A stretch of DNA of 64,000 bases from Adiantum capillus-veneris. Its lineage: Eukaryota > Streptophyta > Polypodiopsida > Polypodiales > Pteridaceae. A program made the translations under genes and the position numbers. Where the stretch lies: NCBI GenBank assembly GCA_014529385.2, contig CM043966.1, forward strand, positions 109,388,308-109,452,307. The letters run 5' to 3'. Below the pieces are notes generated by a model. That model was not told the DNA's origin, did not search any database, and was given only the letters and a program-made list of their open reading frames with translations. Each line of letters starts with the position of its first letter. The first letter of the stretch is position 1. Shown one piece after another: positions 46,659 to 57,192 of the stretch.

Positions 46659-49600
46659 TCATCTGGTCACTTGGACATGTGTCAACCATAATGGTTCCTT
46701 GCGTACTTCATACCTGACATAATGATAATGGACAGCAATGTGCTTTGACTTATTATGTTGAACATAGTCTTTTGCAAGACTAATAGCACTTTGGTTGTCA
46801 CACCGCAAGGGTGTGCTAGAAAGAGGAGTGACCAATATCAACCAGCATTTGTCGAATCAAATCAACTCACGAGCTGCAAGTGATGCCGCAACATATTTTG
46901 ACTCAGTCGTAGAAACTGCAACACAACGTTGTTTCTTGCTGGTCCAAGAAACAAGACAACCGTTTATAAAGAAGCAATTTCCACTAGTAGATCGCATAGA
47001 TAAATGTGAGCTTGCCCCGTCTGCATCTGTGTAACCCAAAAGAGAAAGAGATTGCATAGAATCTGATGTGAGTTGTCGTCGATAGACTAAACCAAAATCT
47101 GTAGTGCCTTTCAAGTATTTCAATACACGCTTTGCAGCAGACCAATGCTTAAGAGAAGGACATGCAAGATGTTTTCCAAGATAGTTAGCAGCAAACAGAA
47201 TATCAGGACGAGTGTTCATGCCAACAAACTGAAGACATCCAATCAAGTCAGCATAAGGTTGATTGTGACAAGTTGACCGCCATTGTCAGAAGTATTCTTC
47301 GTAGAGCTCGCAAGACAAGGTGTGCTGAATTTGCAGATTCCATACCAAATTTTGAATAGTATCTGCAATAAACTTTGACTATCGAAGGAAAAAATACCTT
47401 TTGTACGGTTCCGTTGATTTGAATGCCAAGACAAGAGTGAATCTCTCCAAGATCCACCATATCGAATGCAGAAGACAATAACTTTTTCACTTGTTGAAGA
47501 AATCCCAAATCATTGGAAACAAGGATGGTATCATCCACATAAAGAGCAAGAATCACAAAACTGCTACCTTGGCGTTTTATGTATAAGTTGGGGTCTGACG
47601 AGCAAGAGATGAATCCTTAGAGGTGAGAAAAAGATCAAATTTTGTATACCAGCTCGCGAAGCTTGTTTTGAGACCATATAGTGCCTTATGGAGTTGAGCA
47701 ACAAGGTCTTCTTTACCTGGATAACAAACCCTTTTGGTTGTTCCATAAAAATTTCCTCTTCCAAGTCACCATTAAGAAAAGCAGTTCGCACATCCATTTG
47801 ATGAGCTTCTAAAGCAAATGAACAGTAAATGCAAATAAAACTCGAACACTTGTAATGCGAACAACTGGTGAAAAAAGTCTCTTGGTAATCAACACCAGCT
47901 ACTTGGAGTAACCTTTTTGCAACTAAACTGCCTTGAACTTGTCAAAAGATCCATTAACTTTACTTTTTTTTTATACACCCACTTACATTTAATACTGTAC
48001 GACCAGAGGTAATTCAATTAGTATCCATGTACCTTAGAGAATAAGAGAATCGTACTCTGCTTCCATAGCCTCTTGCCATTGATCCTTTTGTGGTGAAGAA
48101 TAGCTTCATCATAAGTAACGGATCTCAAAGTAGAAAAAGCATTATCAGCAATATCGTCATCATAAACATGACATGAGCCATGTTTCAAAATCAATAGGCA
48201 GATCAACAAAAATATCAATATCATCATTGGCAACATTGGAATGGATGGTTGTGAAGGAAAGTTGCTCATAGGAAGAGTTTCATCTTCGAAGAAATGGAAA
48301 AGCCTGAAGCAATGATTTAGTATCATCAGAATCATCCATGGACCATGAGCCTCCCATAAGCTGTTCGTTAAAAGTAGCAATCACGATTCACAATTACTTT
48401 CTTGGAGAAGGTCATAGAATTTGTAGCCTTTGGAAGTGTCAGAATATCCGCAATAAAAATAACTTTAAGACCAGGAGCATCAAGCTTTGTTCGTGTTTCT
48501 TTGGGAACATGAATATAAGCAATACATCCAAAGGTTCGAAAATGAGATACAGAAGCAATGTCACCTCTCCATGTTGTGATGGGTATCTTACCAGAGGGTG
48601 CAGTAGTAGGAAGATGATTCTGAATAAATGTTGCTGTCAAAGTAGCTTCAGCCCAGAAAACACGCGATAAGCCAGAATGAATCAGCATACATCTTACAGC
48701 ATTGAGAATAGTGTGATTCTTTCGTTCAGCAACACCATTCTTTTGAGGCGAATATGGAATAGTGTGTTCATGATGAATTCCACTATCAGCACAGTAACTC
48801 ACAAACTCTCGAGAAACATATTCGCCTCCATTGTCACTACGAAGCTTCTTAGGCGACGACCAGTTTGAAGTTTCGCAGCCTTGTGGAATTGTTTGAAAAC
48901 AGATAAGGCTTCAGATTTTTGTCTAAGTAGAAATACAGTCGTATACCTTGAGAAATCATCAATGAAAGTAATGAAGTAGCGATATTGTGATCTCGAAGAA
49001 GGTAGAGGTCACATATATTAGTATGAACAAGATCCAATATGTCATGAGAATGAGTTGTATTTGAAAGAGGAAAGGGTTTACGATTGTGTTTCCCAAGAGC
49101 ACAAAATTCACAAATTCCCATATGGGGATGGGCTTTTAGATCCATGCCATGAACAAGATCACGACGTTGAAGATCAAGGAGTTTTGAGAAATCAGCATGA
49201 ACAAAACGGTGATGCCATACTTTACAATCATGATCACCTGGAGCAGTGACAATATTTGCTACAGCATCATTGAGAGAGAGTTCAAACAAATTACCATTTC
49301 GAGGAGCAGTGGCTATAGTTTGTCCATCTTTCTCAATTCGACATTTGGTATAATCAAATCCAACAAACAGACCAAGATCAACAAGTCTAGCAACTGAAAG
49401 AAGATTACGTTGAAGATCTGGTACATGTAATACTCCTCGCAAAATTCGAGTGGAAGAAGATAAGGTACCAAGATATAAGTCTCCAATAAACCCTTTACTT
49501 GACAAGTAGTATCATCAGCAAGATAAACAACACCTTGAACTGGCACTGGATGATAGTTATGGAGCCACTTAGACTGATATGTCATATTTCCTGTAGCACC

Positions 49601-49756
49601 AGAATCGACAATAAAAAGTGATCCATCACGTACATGAAGTATTCTGTCTAGAGCAACTGAACATAGGACGCATCTTGTTTCTGGTACAATGTTGTTTCGA
49701 TGTTCAGTAGCATATGCTCTATTTCGATCTGTGTCGAATCGACGTTTATAGCACAT
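46659..49756 (-). pseudogene. Copia pol: protease, integrase, RT, RNase H
   Basis: Protease: LFIVDSGATGNMTYQS at about 49615. Pre-integrase zinc region: VWHHRFVHADFSKL and CEFCALGK. Integrase: DLVHTNICDL, then YSPQKNGVAERKNHTILNA. RT: MDVRTAFLNGDLEEEIFMEQ at 47797 and LALYVDDTILVSND at about 47550. RNase H: IGCLQFVGMNTRPDILFAAN, LLGYTDADGA, CVAVSTTESKYVAA and RCDNQSAISLAKD. Frameshifts occur near 49510, 48850, 48370, 47560 and 47245 among others. The catalytic motifs themselves are preserved. Confidence 0.9.
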
Positions 49757-49783
49757 ATGAGTGGGATGATCAGATCGTCCACA

Positions 49784-50723
49784 TTATTCACAAGAAGAAG
49801 AAGAAGAGTCTCTAGATAAACGTGGTTGTTTTGTGGTAATATTGTTTTCTTCATCATATTGACGTGCCCAACAATCATCTTCAGTATGGCCATTTCTGTT
49901 GCAGTAAGAACATTGCTTATTAGGAAATTTGAGACGAGAGAAAATATTACCGCGACGGCCACCTTTGCGGTTTTCTCGTTGAAATGGACGCCTTCGAGCA
50001 TAAAAAGCATGTTCCATCTGTTGTGACTCAGTCTCCTCTTGTGAAATCATAGCTGTATCGTGACCAGCATTCCGACGTTCTTGACGTTGAGAGTATTCAA
50101 TTAAAGACATGCAAGCTTGGTCGAAATCAAGACCATTTTTATTAGAGAGAATAGTAACAATGTTATCATAAGAAGAGTCCTTCACCGTATCAAGGAGAAG
50201 TGTAATCAGTTGCTTTTGTGGAACAGGATCACCGGCAGTAGCAAGTTGATTAATAATAGATTTGAAAGACTCAATATGTCCCGTCATGGCAGTACCAACT
50301 TCATATTGTAACTTGTTAAGCAACCCTCTCAAATAAAGTATTTCTGTAACAGATTTCTTCTGAAAGTTTGCAATAAGGTACTTCCATACGTCATGGGAAG
50401 TAGGCAGTTCATACATATCAAACAAAAGGGAATCAGTAAGAGCAGAAAGAATATACCGAAGAGCTGCTTTATCACGTCGTTGCCAATCCATATAGGCAAC
50501 ATTCCAATCTTCAAATATAGGTCCTTCAGTGATAAGCACGTTATCATTATCCGTATCAACAGGCTGAGGCGGACAAACACAATTTCCAAGAACAACATCG
50601 GAGAGTTCATCGCCTTCAAGAATGAACAACATATTTGCTTTCCATCTGAAAATCCTTGACCTTGGAAAGGAGAACAGAACGCTGGCCAGAAGGAAATCCG
50701 TTGACGAGAATATTCATAGCCAT
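49784..50723 (-). pseudogene. Copia gag
   Basis: An ATG at 50723 starts MAMNILVNGFPSGQRSVLLS. After a one-base break near 50630 the frame continues for 280 codons. It shows the copia gag core (KAALRYILSALTDSLLFDMY, VWKYLIANFQ, LNKLQYEVGTAMTGHIESF) and one zinc knuckle CSYCNRNGHTEDDC close to the C-terminus. It packages RNA into the virus-like particle. Confidence 0.85.
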
Positions 50724-52284
50724 ATCTTGTTGCGAGAAGACATATAAGATAAGATCGCAGAATCTGCACACCATATATGGTGAAGGCCGCAATTGAGAAT
50801 GAGAGAGATATGAGTACTGCGTTGTGTCAACGATAAACGTAAGAAGGATGCTCAAGGAACGTCTAAAGATGTGAGAGACGTCACCCAAAAAAAGACAGGG
50901 TAAAGGAGACGTTAATAATAAACGAGTCCTCAAAATAGAGTGGCGTGAGACGCAAGATTGACGGCCACAATACGAATAGAAAAAAGTTAAATCTTCTCGA
51001 AAACGTTAACGCCAAAATAAGAAAAATGATCGCGGACGCTTCACGAAGAAGTAGGACGAAGAAAGCTGCGTCAAGCTCTATTGCAGTAAAAACAGCATAA
51101 CTTTCTGCTGCGAACTCCGATTGACGCAAACCTAGAACTCAAATCGAAGAGCTCGAAGAGACGAAAAAGTTTTGGATGAAAAGTGCTCCAAATTTTGAGC
51201 AGAACAGCAAGAAAAATTGAGATGAAGTTCAGGGTGTCATTAACAAGAAAACGTAATCAACGATTAGATTGATTATAAATAAACGCCACATAAACACTAA
51301 TCATATTCTTCTTAACACAACACAACCACATTTAATAAGAATCAACGTTCACAAATAAAAATTGTAACAATTTTGAATCTTACATGCGAATCGCATACAC
51401 ATACTGTTGTCAGCATGAATTGAATCGCGCGCGTGATCGTTACCGCTCTGATACCATGTTGAGATGTAGAGAGAAAGAGAGAGAGACGAAACAAGAGACA
51501 CACCATATACGCTCCCAAAGACTGATTCATATTGAGGACAAGATACAAATATATAGGTGAGACCAAGTTCAGTAGAGTAAGCCATATATAGCTCCAACAA
51601 TGTTAGGAAATAAGACGTAGCTAAATAGATAATTGAGCAGATTACTTAGTGGAGAGAGATAGATTTCACACACAAGAGATTATAGAATAGAGAGAGAGAG
51701 AGAGTACACACGATATACGTAGTTCACCCAATGTGGGCTACGTCCACGGGAAAGCAGCCACTCAATGGCTTTAGCACTTCAAAAGAAGAAGTAGTTTACA
51801 AAGGGGTTAAACCCTTGATAGAGCTCCCGCCTTGCTTCACTCTCACCACCTCACACTCACCTTGTTGCATCAACTTCACACTATGAAATGTGTGTAGAAA
51901 TGGCCTTCTTTTATAGGCCAAAAGGGATGCCCTCTCTTATGAGAGGCAGCCATGTGTAGCCGCCCTTGTGTGAATAAGTTCAAATCGGACCCTCCAATCC
52001 GTCCATGTGTGGTCTCCCTTGAGAAGACAAATCCGTTTTTGAATTCGAATCGACCACCGGCCATTGACTTCCCCACCGGCCAACCGACCGGTTATTTTTC
52101 CGACACCACTTTCCGACCATAATATTCCGACCGACCCCTGATTCTTATTCGTTAAAATTTTGCTTTCCGATGAGTGATTTTCCTTCATGCACGATGGCTT
52201 CTCCTCATAATGAGGGCCTTACAAATGTACGCTTTTACCACAAAAATTTACAAGGGTAAATCAAACTCCATACTTAATAACAAA

Positions 52285-53880
52285 AATAAAAGTGATGTTT
52301 CTTTGACGCAGCAACACACGAGTGACATACTAGTTACACCTAAACACCTTAGCATTATGATAAAGTGTTATAGTGAGATGCTATGTATAAAGACGAAAGC
52401 ATTATGGTAAAATTTTAAGTTCAAAGTGTTATAGTAAGACTCTATGGATAAATGTCTAATGCATAAGTCTTCAATGCTATCTCTATATGCATAAGGATCA
52501 TAGTAAACCATTACAATCAAAGCGTTATGTCTAAATGCATACATAAATGCTTAATGCATCTGCCTTTAACACAATGTAGAAATGCTTAAGTATTGTGTGC
52601 TCTAAATGCCTAAAGTATTGTGTTCTTTAAATGCCTAAAGTATTGTGTGCTCTAAATGACTAAAGTATTGTGTTCTTTAAATGCCTAAAGTATGGTCAAA
52701 GTATTATGTGCTCTAAATGCCTAAAGTACTATGCCTAAATGCCTAAAGTATGGTCAAAGTATTGTGTGCTCTAAATGCCTAAAGTATTGTGTTCTTTAAA
52801 TGCCTAATGTATATGCTAAAGTACTATGCCTAAATGCCTTACAATGCAAACGTCCAAAGCGTTATGGTAAAATGTTATGCCAAAATGATATGCCTATATG
52901 TTTAGCAAAGACACTATGTCTAAATTCCTAGTTGGTTGCTATGAGTTCTCTCCGTCGTTCCCAGCATGTGGTGCATCAATTAAGTGGCCATGGTGATGCC
53001 TACGAGTGGCTCTTGCCCGATGGTACGCGGCCCTTGCCCGACCTTGTAACATGGCTAATATTTGGAAGGGATAAGCACCTCCCCCTGTGGGCCCTCTGGT
53101 GTGTCGAAAATAAAAAACCTAATGCATATGCCTGAAGTACTATGCCTAAATATCTCATAATGCATATGCCTAAAGCAATATGGTAAAGCGTTGTGCCTAT
53201 AGGCTCAGTAAGATGTTATGTTTAAATGCCTATTGCATATGCCTACAATGTTATGCTAAATCTCTAATGCATATGTCTTAATGCATATACCTAAAGCATT
53301 ATGTAAAAATGGTATGACTAAAAATACTATATATAAGCATTTGCTTAAAACACTATGCAAAAACGTTATGACTAAAAATGCTATGGATAAGTGTATGTCC
53401 AAAACACTATGTAAAAACTCTATGACTAGTTGTTCTATGATTAAAAATTGCTATGCATAAGTATATGCCACACCTAAAACGCTATGCATGTATACCTAAA
53501 CTCTATACATAAATGTTATGTCTCAAACACTATCCCTAAACACTACACATAAGCACTTTGCATGTACGTCTAAACTCTATGCATAAGTGCTATGTCTCAA
53601 GTGCAAACTCTAATGCCCAAAACACTATATATATAATGCCGTCTAAAACATTATCTAAAGCCCAAAACATAACGTGTGTATGTCCAAAACGCTAAATCAT
53701 GTAAACATAATTGAAAATGGCATGCAAACTTAAGTATATAAACAAACTCTACCATGCCTAAAGCATGTGTATCCATTTCACATGTAAAGAAAAAAAACGA
53801 AATTTAAAATTTATTTTTGAAATAACATTACTTGAAACAACATAATTGAAAACAACGTAAATGCATGTCTAAATGCTTAA
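52285..53880. repeat. Degenerate repeat field of ATGCCTAA/ATGCATAA words, left part
   Basis: Almost the whole stretch is built from variants of TAAATGCCTAAAGTATTGTG, AAAACACTATG and AATGCATATGCC. A cleaner 25 bp tandem minisatellite runs from about 52583 to 52840. A GC-richer island at 52935-53100, with a 67-codon frame (MVAMSSLRRSQHVVHQLSGH...), has no recognised product. Confidence 0.8.
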
Positions 53881-55914
53881 CACTAGAATGGTAGCATGAC
53901 ACACTTTTATGTCGTTGGGTGACACTTTTGTGTCCTATTAAGTGACCATTTTGTTTGAATTATTTGAAGAGTATGAAAATGAATTTTTAGGTGCTATATA
54001 TCCACAAAGTTGTCTTATAAAATGAAAAAAACTTGACAATTTTTTTGGAGTATCAATATCACCGTTAACCTTACTCCTGCACAACATTTTTGAACCTAAA
54101 CCGTGTGAAAAAACGGGTCCTGTTTTTTTTTATTATAATTTTTTTTGCAACTATACCACTCTAAACTTCATGTTTGTGAGGTTTAGATGGCTAGAGGTTA
54201 GGCTTTCATAGTTTCTCAATATGTTTTGATGCGTGTGGGGAGAGCTAAGTGTTAAAATTGAAAGCTATGACCAACTTACAAGAAATGCATAATCCTGTTT
54301 TTTGGCCAAAATTAGCACTTTTATGATTTTTTTGGTGGCTTTCTTGATATCCAAATTCAATGTTGATTGTGTAAGTGTAATGTATAACATAAAGCTAATC
54401 TTCCTTGAGTTTTTGGGGACCTAATATTCTATATAGCATAGTATATGATGATGGTTGAGTTTTTTTGATTGCTGAAGAATAAGATACATTTTAGAGCAGC
54501 ACATATAACTTTCTCAATATTGCTAGTTTTCTTAGGCAATTGTGTGTGTTTTGTAGGTAGTAACCATATCTAATCAAGACTATAAACTTGGCTAGATATT
54601 GAGTAGTTTTCTATGGGTTTCTAGAGGTCATAATGCTAAACCATGTTTTTTCATGTTTGGTGTATTTAGCACTTTATCATTGCCCCCAAGGATCCACTAT
54701 AGTAAGAGATCCATTATCCTTTTGACTGTTAAGTATGGAACCTGATTTACCCTTGTAATTTTCTGTGGTAAAAGCGCACATTTGTAAGGCCCTCATTATG
54801 AGGAGAAGCCATCGTGCGTGAAGGAAAATCACTCACCGGAAACCAAATTTTTTACGGACAAGAATCAGGGGCAATGTTATGGCTGTACGGCAGTCGGAAA
54901 GTGGTCGAAAAACAACCGATCGGTTGGCTGGTGGCCGTGGCCGAATTCAATGGCCGGTAGCCGAATTCAAAAGCGGACTTGTCTTCTCAAGGGCGGCCAC
55001 ACATGGGCGGATTGGAGGGTCCGATTTGGACTTATTCGCACAAGGGCGGCTACACATGGCTGTCTCTCATAAGAGAGGGCAACCCTTTTGGCCTATAAAA
55101 GGAGGCCATTTCTACACACATTTCATAGTGTGAAGTTGATGCAACAAGGTGAGTGTGAGGTGGTGAGAGTGAAGCAAGGCGGGAGCTCCATTAAGGGTAT
55201 AATCCCTTTGTAAACTACTTCTTCTTTTGAAGTGCTAAAGCCATTGAGTGGCTGCTTTCCCATGGACGTAGCCCACATTGGGTGAACCACGTATATCGTG
55301 TGTACTCTCTCTCTCTACTCTATAATCTCTTGTGTGTGACATCTATCTCTCTCCATTAAGTAATCTACTCAAAAATCTATTTAGCTACGTCTTATTTTCT
55401 AACATTGACATGCTCTATTGCTCCTTTTGAATCCAAAGGCCCAAATGGAACTAAGAAAGCATGTATATAGTATCTGTATTGAACGTGACTATAGAAACTT
55501 TGATGATAGGTCCGCAGAATGGCAAAAATACAACTTTTTTTTGAAAATATTTTTTTTGGCCCAAAAAAAATTAGTGAGGTAAAAGAAACCATATGTTTTG
55601 ATCACCAAACCATTGAAGTTAACGGGTCATTTTATCTCATGTCCTACAAATTCCCCACTCTTATTTATATGCAATCAACTGTAAGAAAATGCTATTTTGG
55701 AAAAATGCACTGGTCCATCAACTTTGGAGGCTTGCAGTGACCAAGGGATGAGAAAAATTACAAGTTTTCTCATTTTTTCCATACGTAGTAGTTCTTGAAC
55801 TATAAGCTCATGAACGGATTTTTCAAAATGAGTGGATCTACCATGGTTTTGGATTTTTTTTTTCCAAAACCCTGAAAGGACACTTTTATGTCCTGTTAGG
55901 TTACCATTCTAGTG
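53881..55914. mobile_element. 2.0 kb non-autonomous TIR element flanked by TTAA
   Basis: It begins CACTAGAATGGTA and ends with the exact complement TACCATTCTAGTG. Immediately outside both ends is TTAA (53877-53880 and 55915-55918). Inside each end, ACACTTTTATGTC-type words recur. There is no transposase. A CACTA-type start would predict a 3 bp duplication, but the bases here (TAA left, TTA right) do not match as 3-mers, whereas TTAA matches perfectly as a 4 bp duplication. The superfamily is therefore open. Confidence 0.75.
54727..55404 (+). mobile_element. Solo LTR (family S, 678 bp) with perfect TSD
   Basis: It starts TGTTAAGTATGG and ends TTATTTTCTAACA. The 5 bp target duplication TTGAC is exact (54722-54726 and 55405-55409). 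A promoter-like GCCTATAAAAGGAGGCC sits near 55091. It is the inverted relative of the LTR at 51601-52279. No internal sequence remains, which indicates LTR-LTR recombination. Confidence 0.93.
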
Positions 55915-55918
55915 TTAA

Positions 55919-57192
55919 TAAATCACTAATGTATAGTGCCCATGTATAAGAATTTTATGCATTAGCATTAATGCATGATAGTTATGCATTAATGTTAATA
56001 TATTGGCTCTTATACATTTAGTGCTAATGTCATAGTGCTTATACATGGGCGTTATTGCCCAATGCTTATGCATAAGCGCTATACATTGTGCTAAATGTAT
56101 GATACTTATGCATTAGGTGCTAATATATTAGCGCTTATATACATTTAGTGCTAATGCTGCATAGTGCTTATACATGGGCGTTATTGCGTAATGCTTATTC
56201 ATAAGCGCTATACATTAGTGATAAATGTATAAGCACTAATTTGCATGTTTCTCTATGCATATAGGCATAATGCATGTTTTTTATGTATAAGTATAATGCT
56301 TTAGTACTAATGAATAAGAATTATCCATAAGTTCTAATGTATATCACTTATGCATTAGCACTATGCATAAATGCTAATACACAAGTGCAAATGCATAGAG
56401 AAACATGCATCATCACTTATACATAAGCACTATGTATGTGTGCTAAATATCGTAGCATTAATGATATTAATGCTAATTCATAAGTGTTAATGCATGTTGC
56501 TTTATGAATTAGTCCTTATAAACAGCACTTATGTATGATGCTTATGCATTAGTACTAAATCCATAAGCGTAATGCATAGAGAAATATGTATTTGCGTTAA
56601 TGCATAAATACTAATGCATTTAGCACTAATACATAGCACTTATGCATTAGCACTTATATATTAAGTGCTAATGCATGTTTCTCTATGCATTTGGACTTAT
56701 GTATAAGTGCTTATATATGATTGCTATTACATAAGCAATTATTGATAGTTTTTATGCATTAGTGTTAATTAATTATGTTTATGCATAAACACTATTACAT
56801 AGATTTTATCCATTCACACTAATGTATGATGCTTATGTATTAGCATTAATGCATTAGGAATAATTGATAATGCTTATATATAAACGTAAATGCATGTTGC
56901 TCTACGCATTAATGCTTACGATAGCACTAATAAATTCTTTCTTATGCATTAGTGCTAATGCATAAGTGCTTATATGTAAGCACTAAAATATATATGTGTG
57001 AGTGCATTAGCACTAATGCATAAGTATCATACATTTGAGATAATGCATAAGCGTTATACATAAGTATCATACATTAGCACTATTGTATGATCACTATACA
57101 TAAGCGCTTATGCATTTAGTGCTTATGTATTAGCCTTGCATGTTGCTCTATGCATTAGTGCCTTTGAATATCGTTTATATATCTAATTGTGA
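55919..57192. repeat. Palindrome-rich ATGCATTA repeat field, right part
   Basis: Variants of TTATGCATTAGTGCTAATGC and its complement alternate throughout, giving many short inverted repeats. A larger unit (TACATTTAGTGCTAATG to ATAAGCGCTATACATT) is duplicated at about 56013 and 56140, offset 127 bp. No coding sequence. Confidence 0.85.

Larger units (their letters stand above)
46179..51599 (-). mobile_element. Ty1-copia retrotransposon, full length (5.4 kb)
   Basis: LTRs of 141 bp (46179-46319) and 143 bp (51457-51599) differ by three substitutions and a 2 bp indel in a GA tract. The primer-binding site TGGTATCAGAGCGG abuts the 5' LTR (minus strand, 51456-51443), and a polypurine tract (GTTTGAGTGGGGG) abuts the 3' LTR at 46320-46332. 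Target-site flanks are GTGTT and ATGTT. Gene order gag-protease-integrase-RT-RNase H is that of copia. Several single-base frame breaks are present despite the young LTRs. Confidence 0.95.
46170..52284 (-). mobile_element. Solo LTR (family S) split by a copia insertion
   Basis: The LTR body, about 680 bp, lies at 51601-52279 in minus orientation and is an inverted copy of the solo LTR at 54727-55404. Its first four bases (TGTT) also appear at 46175-46178 on the far side of the copia element, preceded by ACAAG. The opposite end is followed by ACAAA. This gives a target duplication matching at four of five positions. It contains the complement of a TATAAAAG box near 51918. Confidence 0.8.

Noticed and set aside
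52932-53135. 67-codon frame as a gene
   Set aside because: Short, isolated in repeat DNA, and without recognisable domain, although its base composition differs from its surroundings.
51600-55405. Single foldback transposon with 680 bp inverted arms
   Set aside because: The right arm has its own perfect 5 bp TTGAC duplication and the left arm its own ACAA(G/A) flanks, so they are independent solo LTRs.
53881-55914. Ordinary CACTA element on the basis of the CACTAG end
   Set aside because: Not accepted as settled, because flanks match as TTAA and not as a 3 bp duplication, and typical subterminal repeats are lacking.
52300-57190. CRISPR-like array
   Set aside because: Repeats are degenerate, contiguous and palindromic without regular spacers, and the DNA is eukaryotic.
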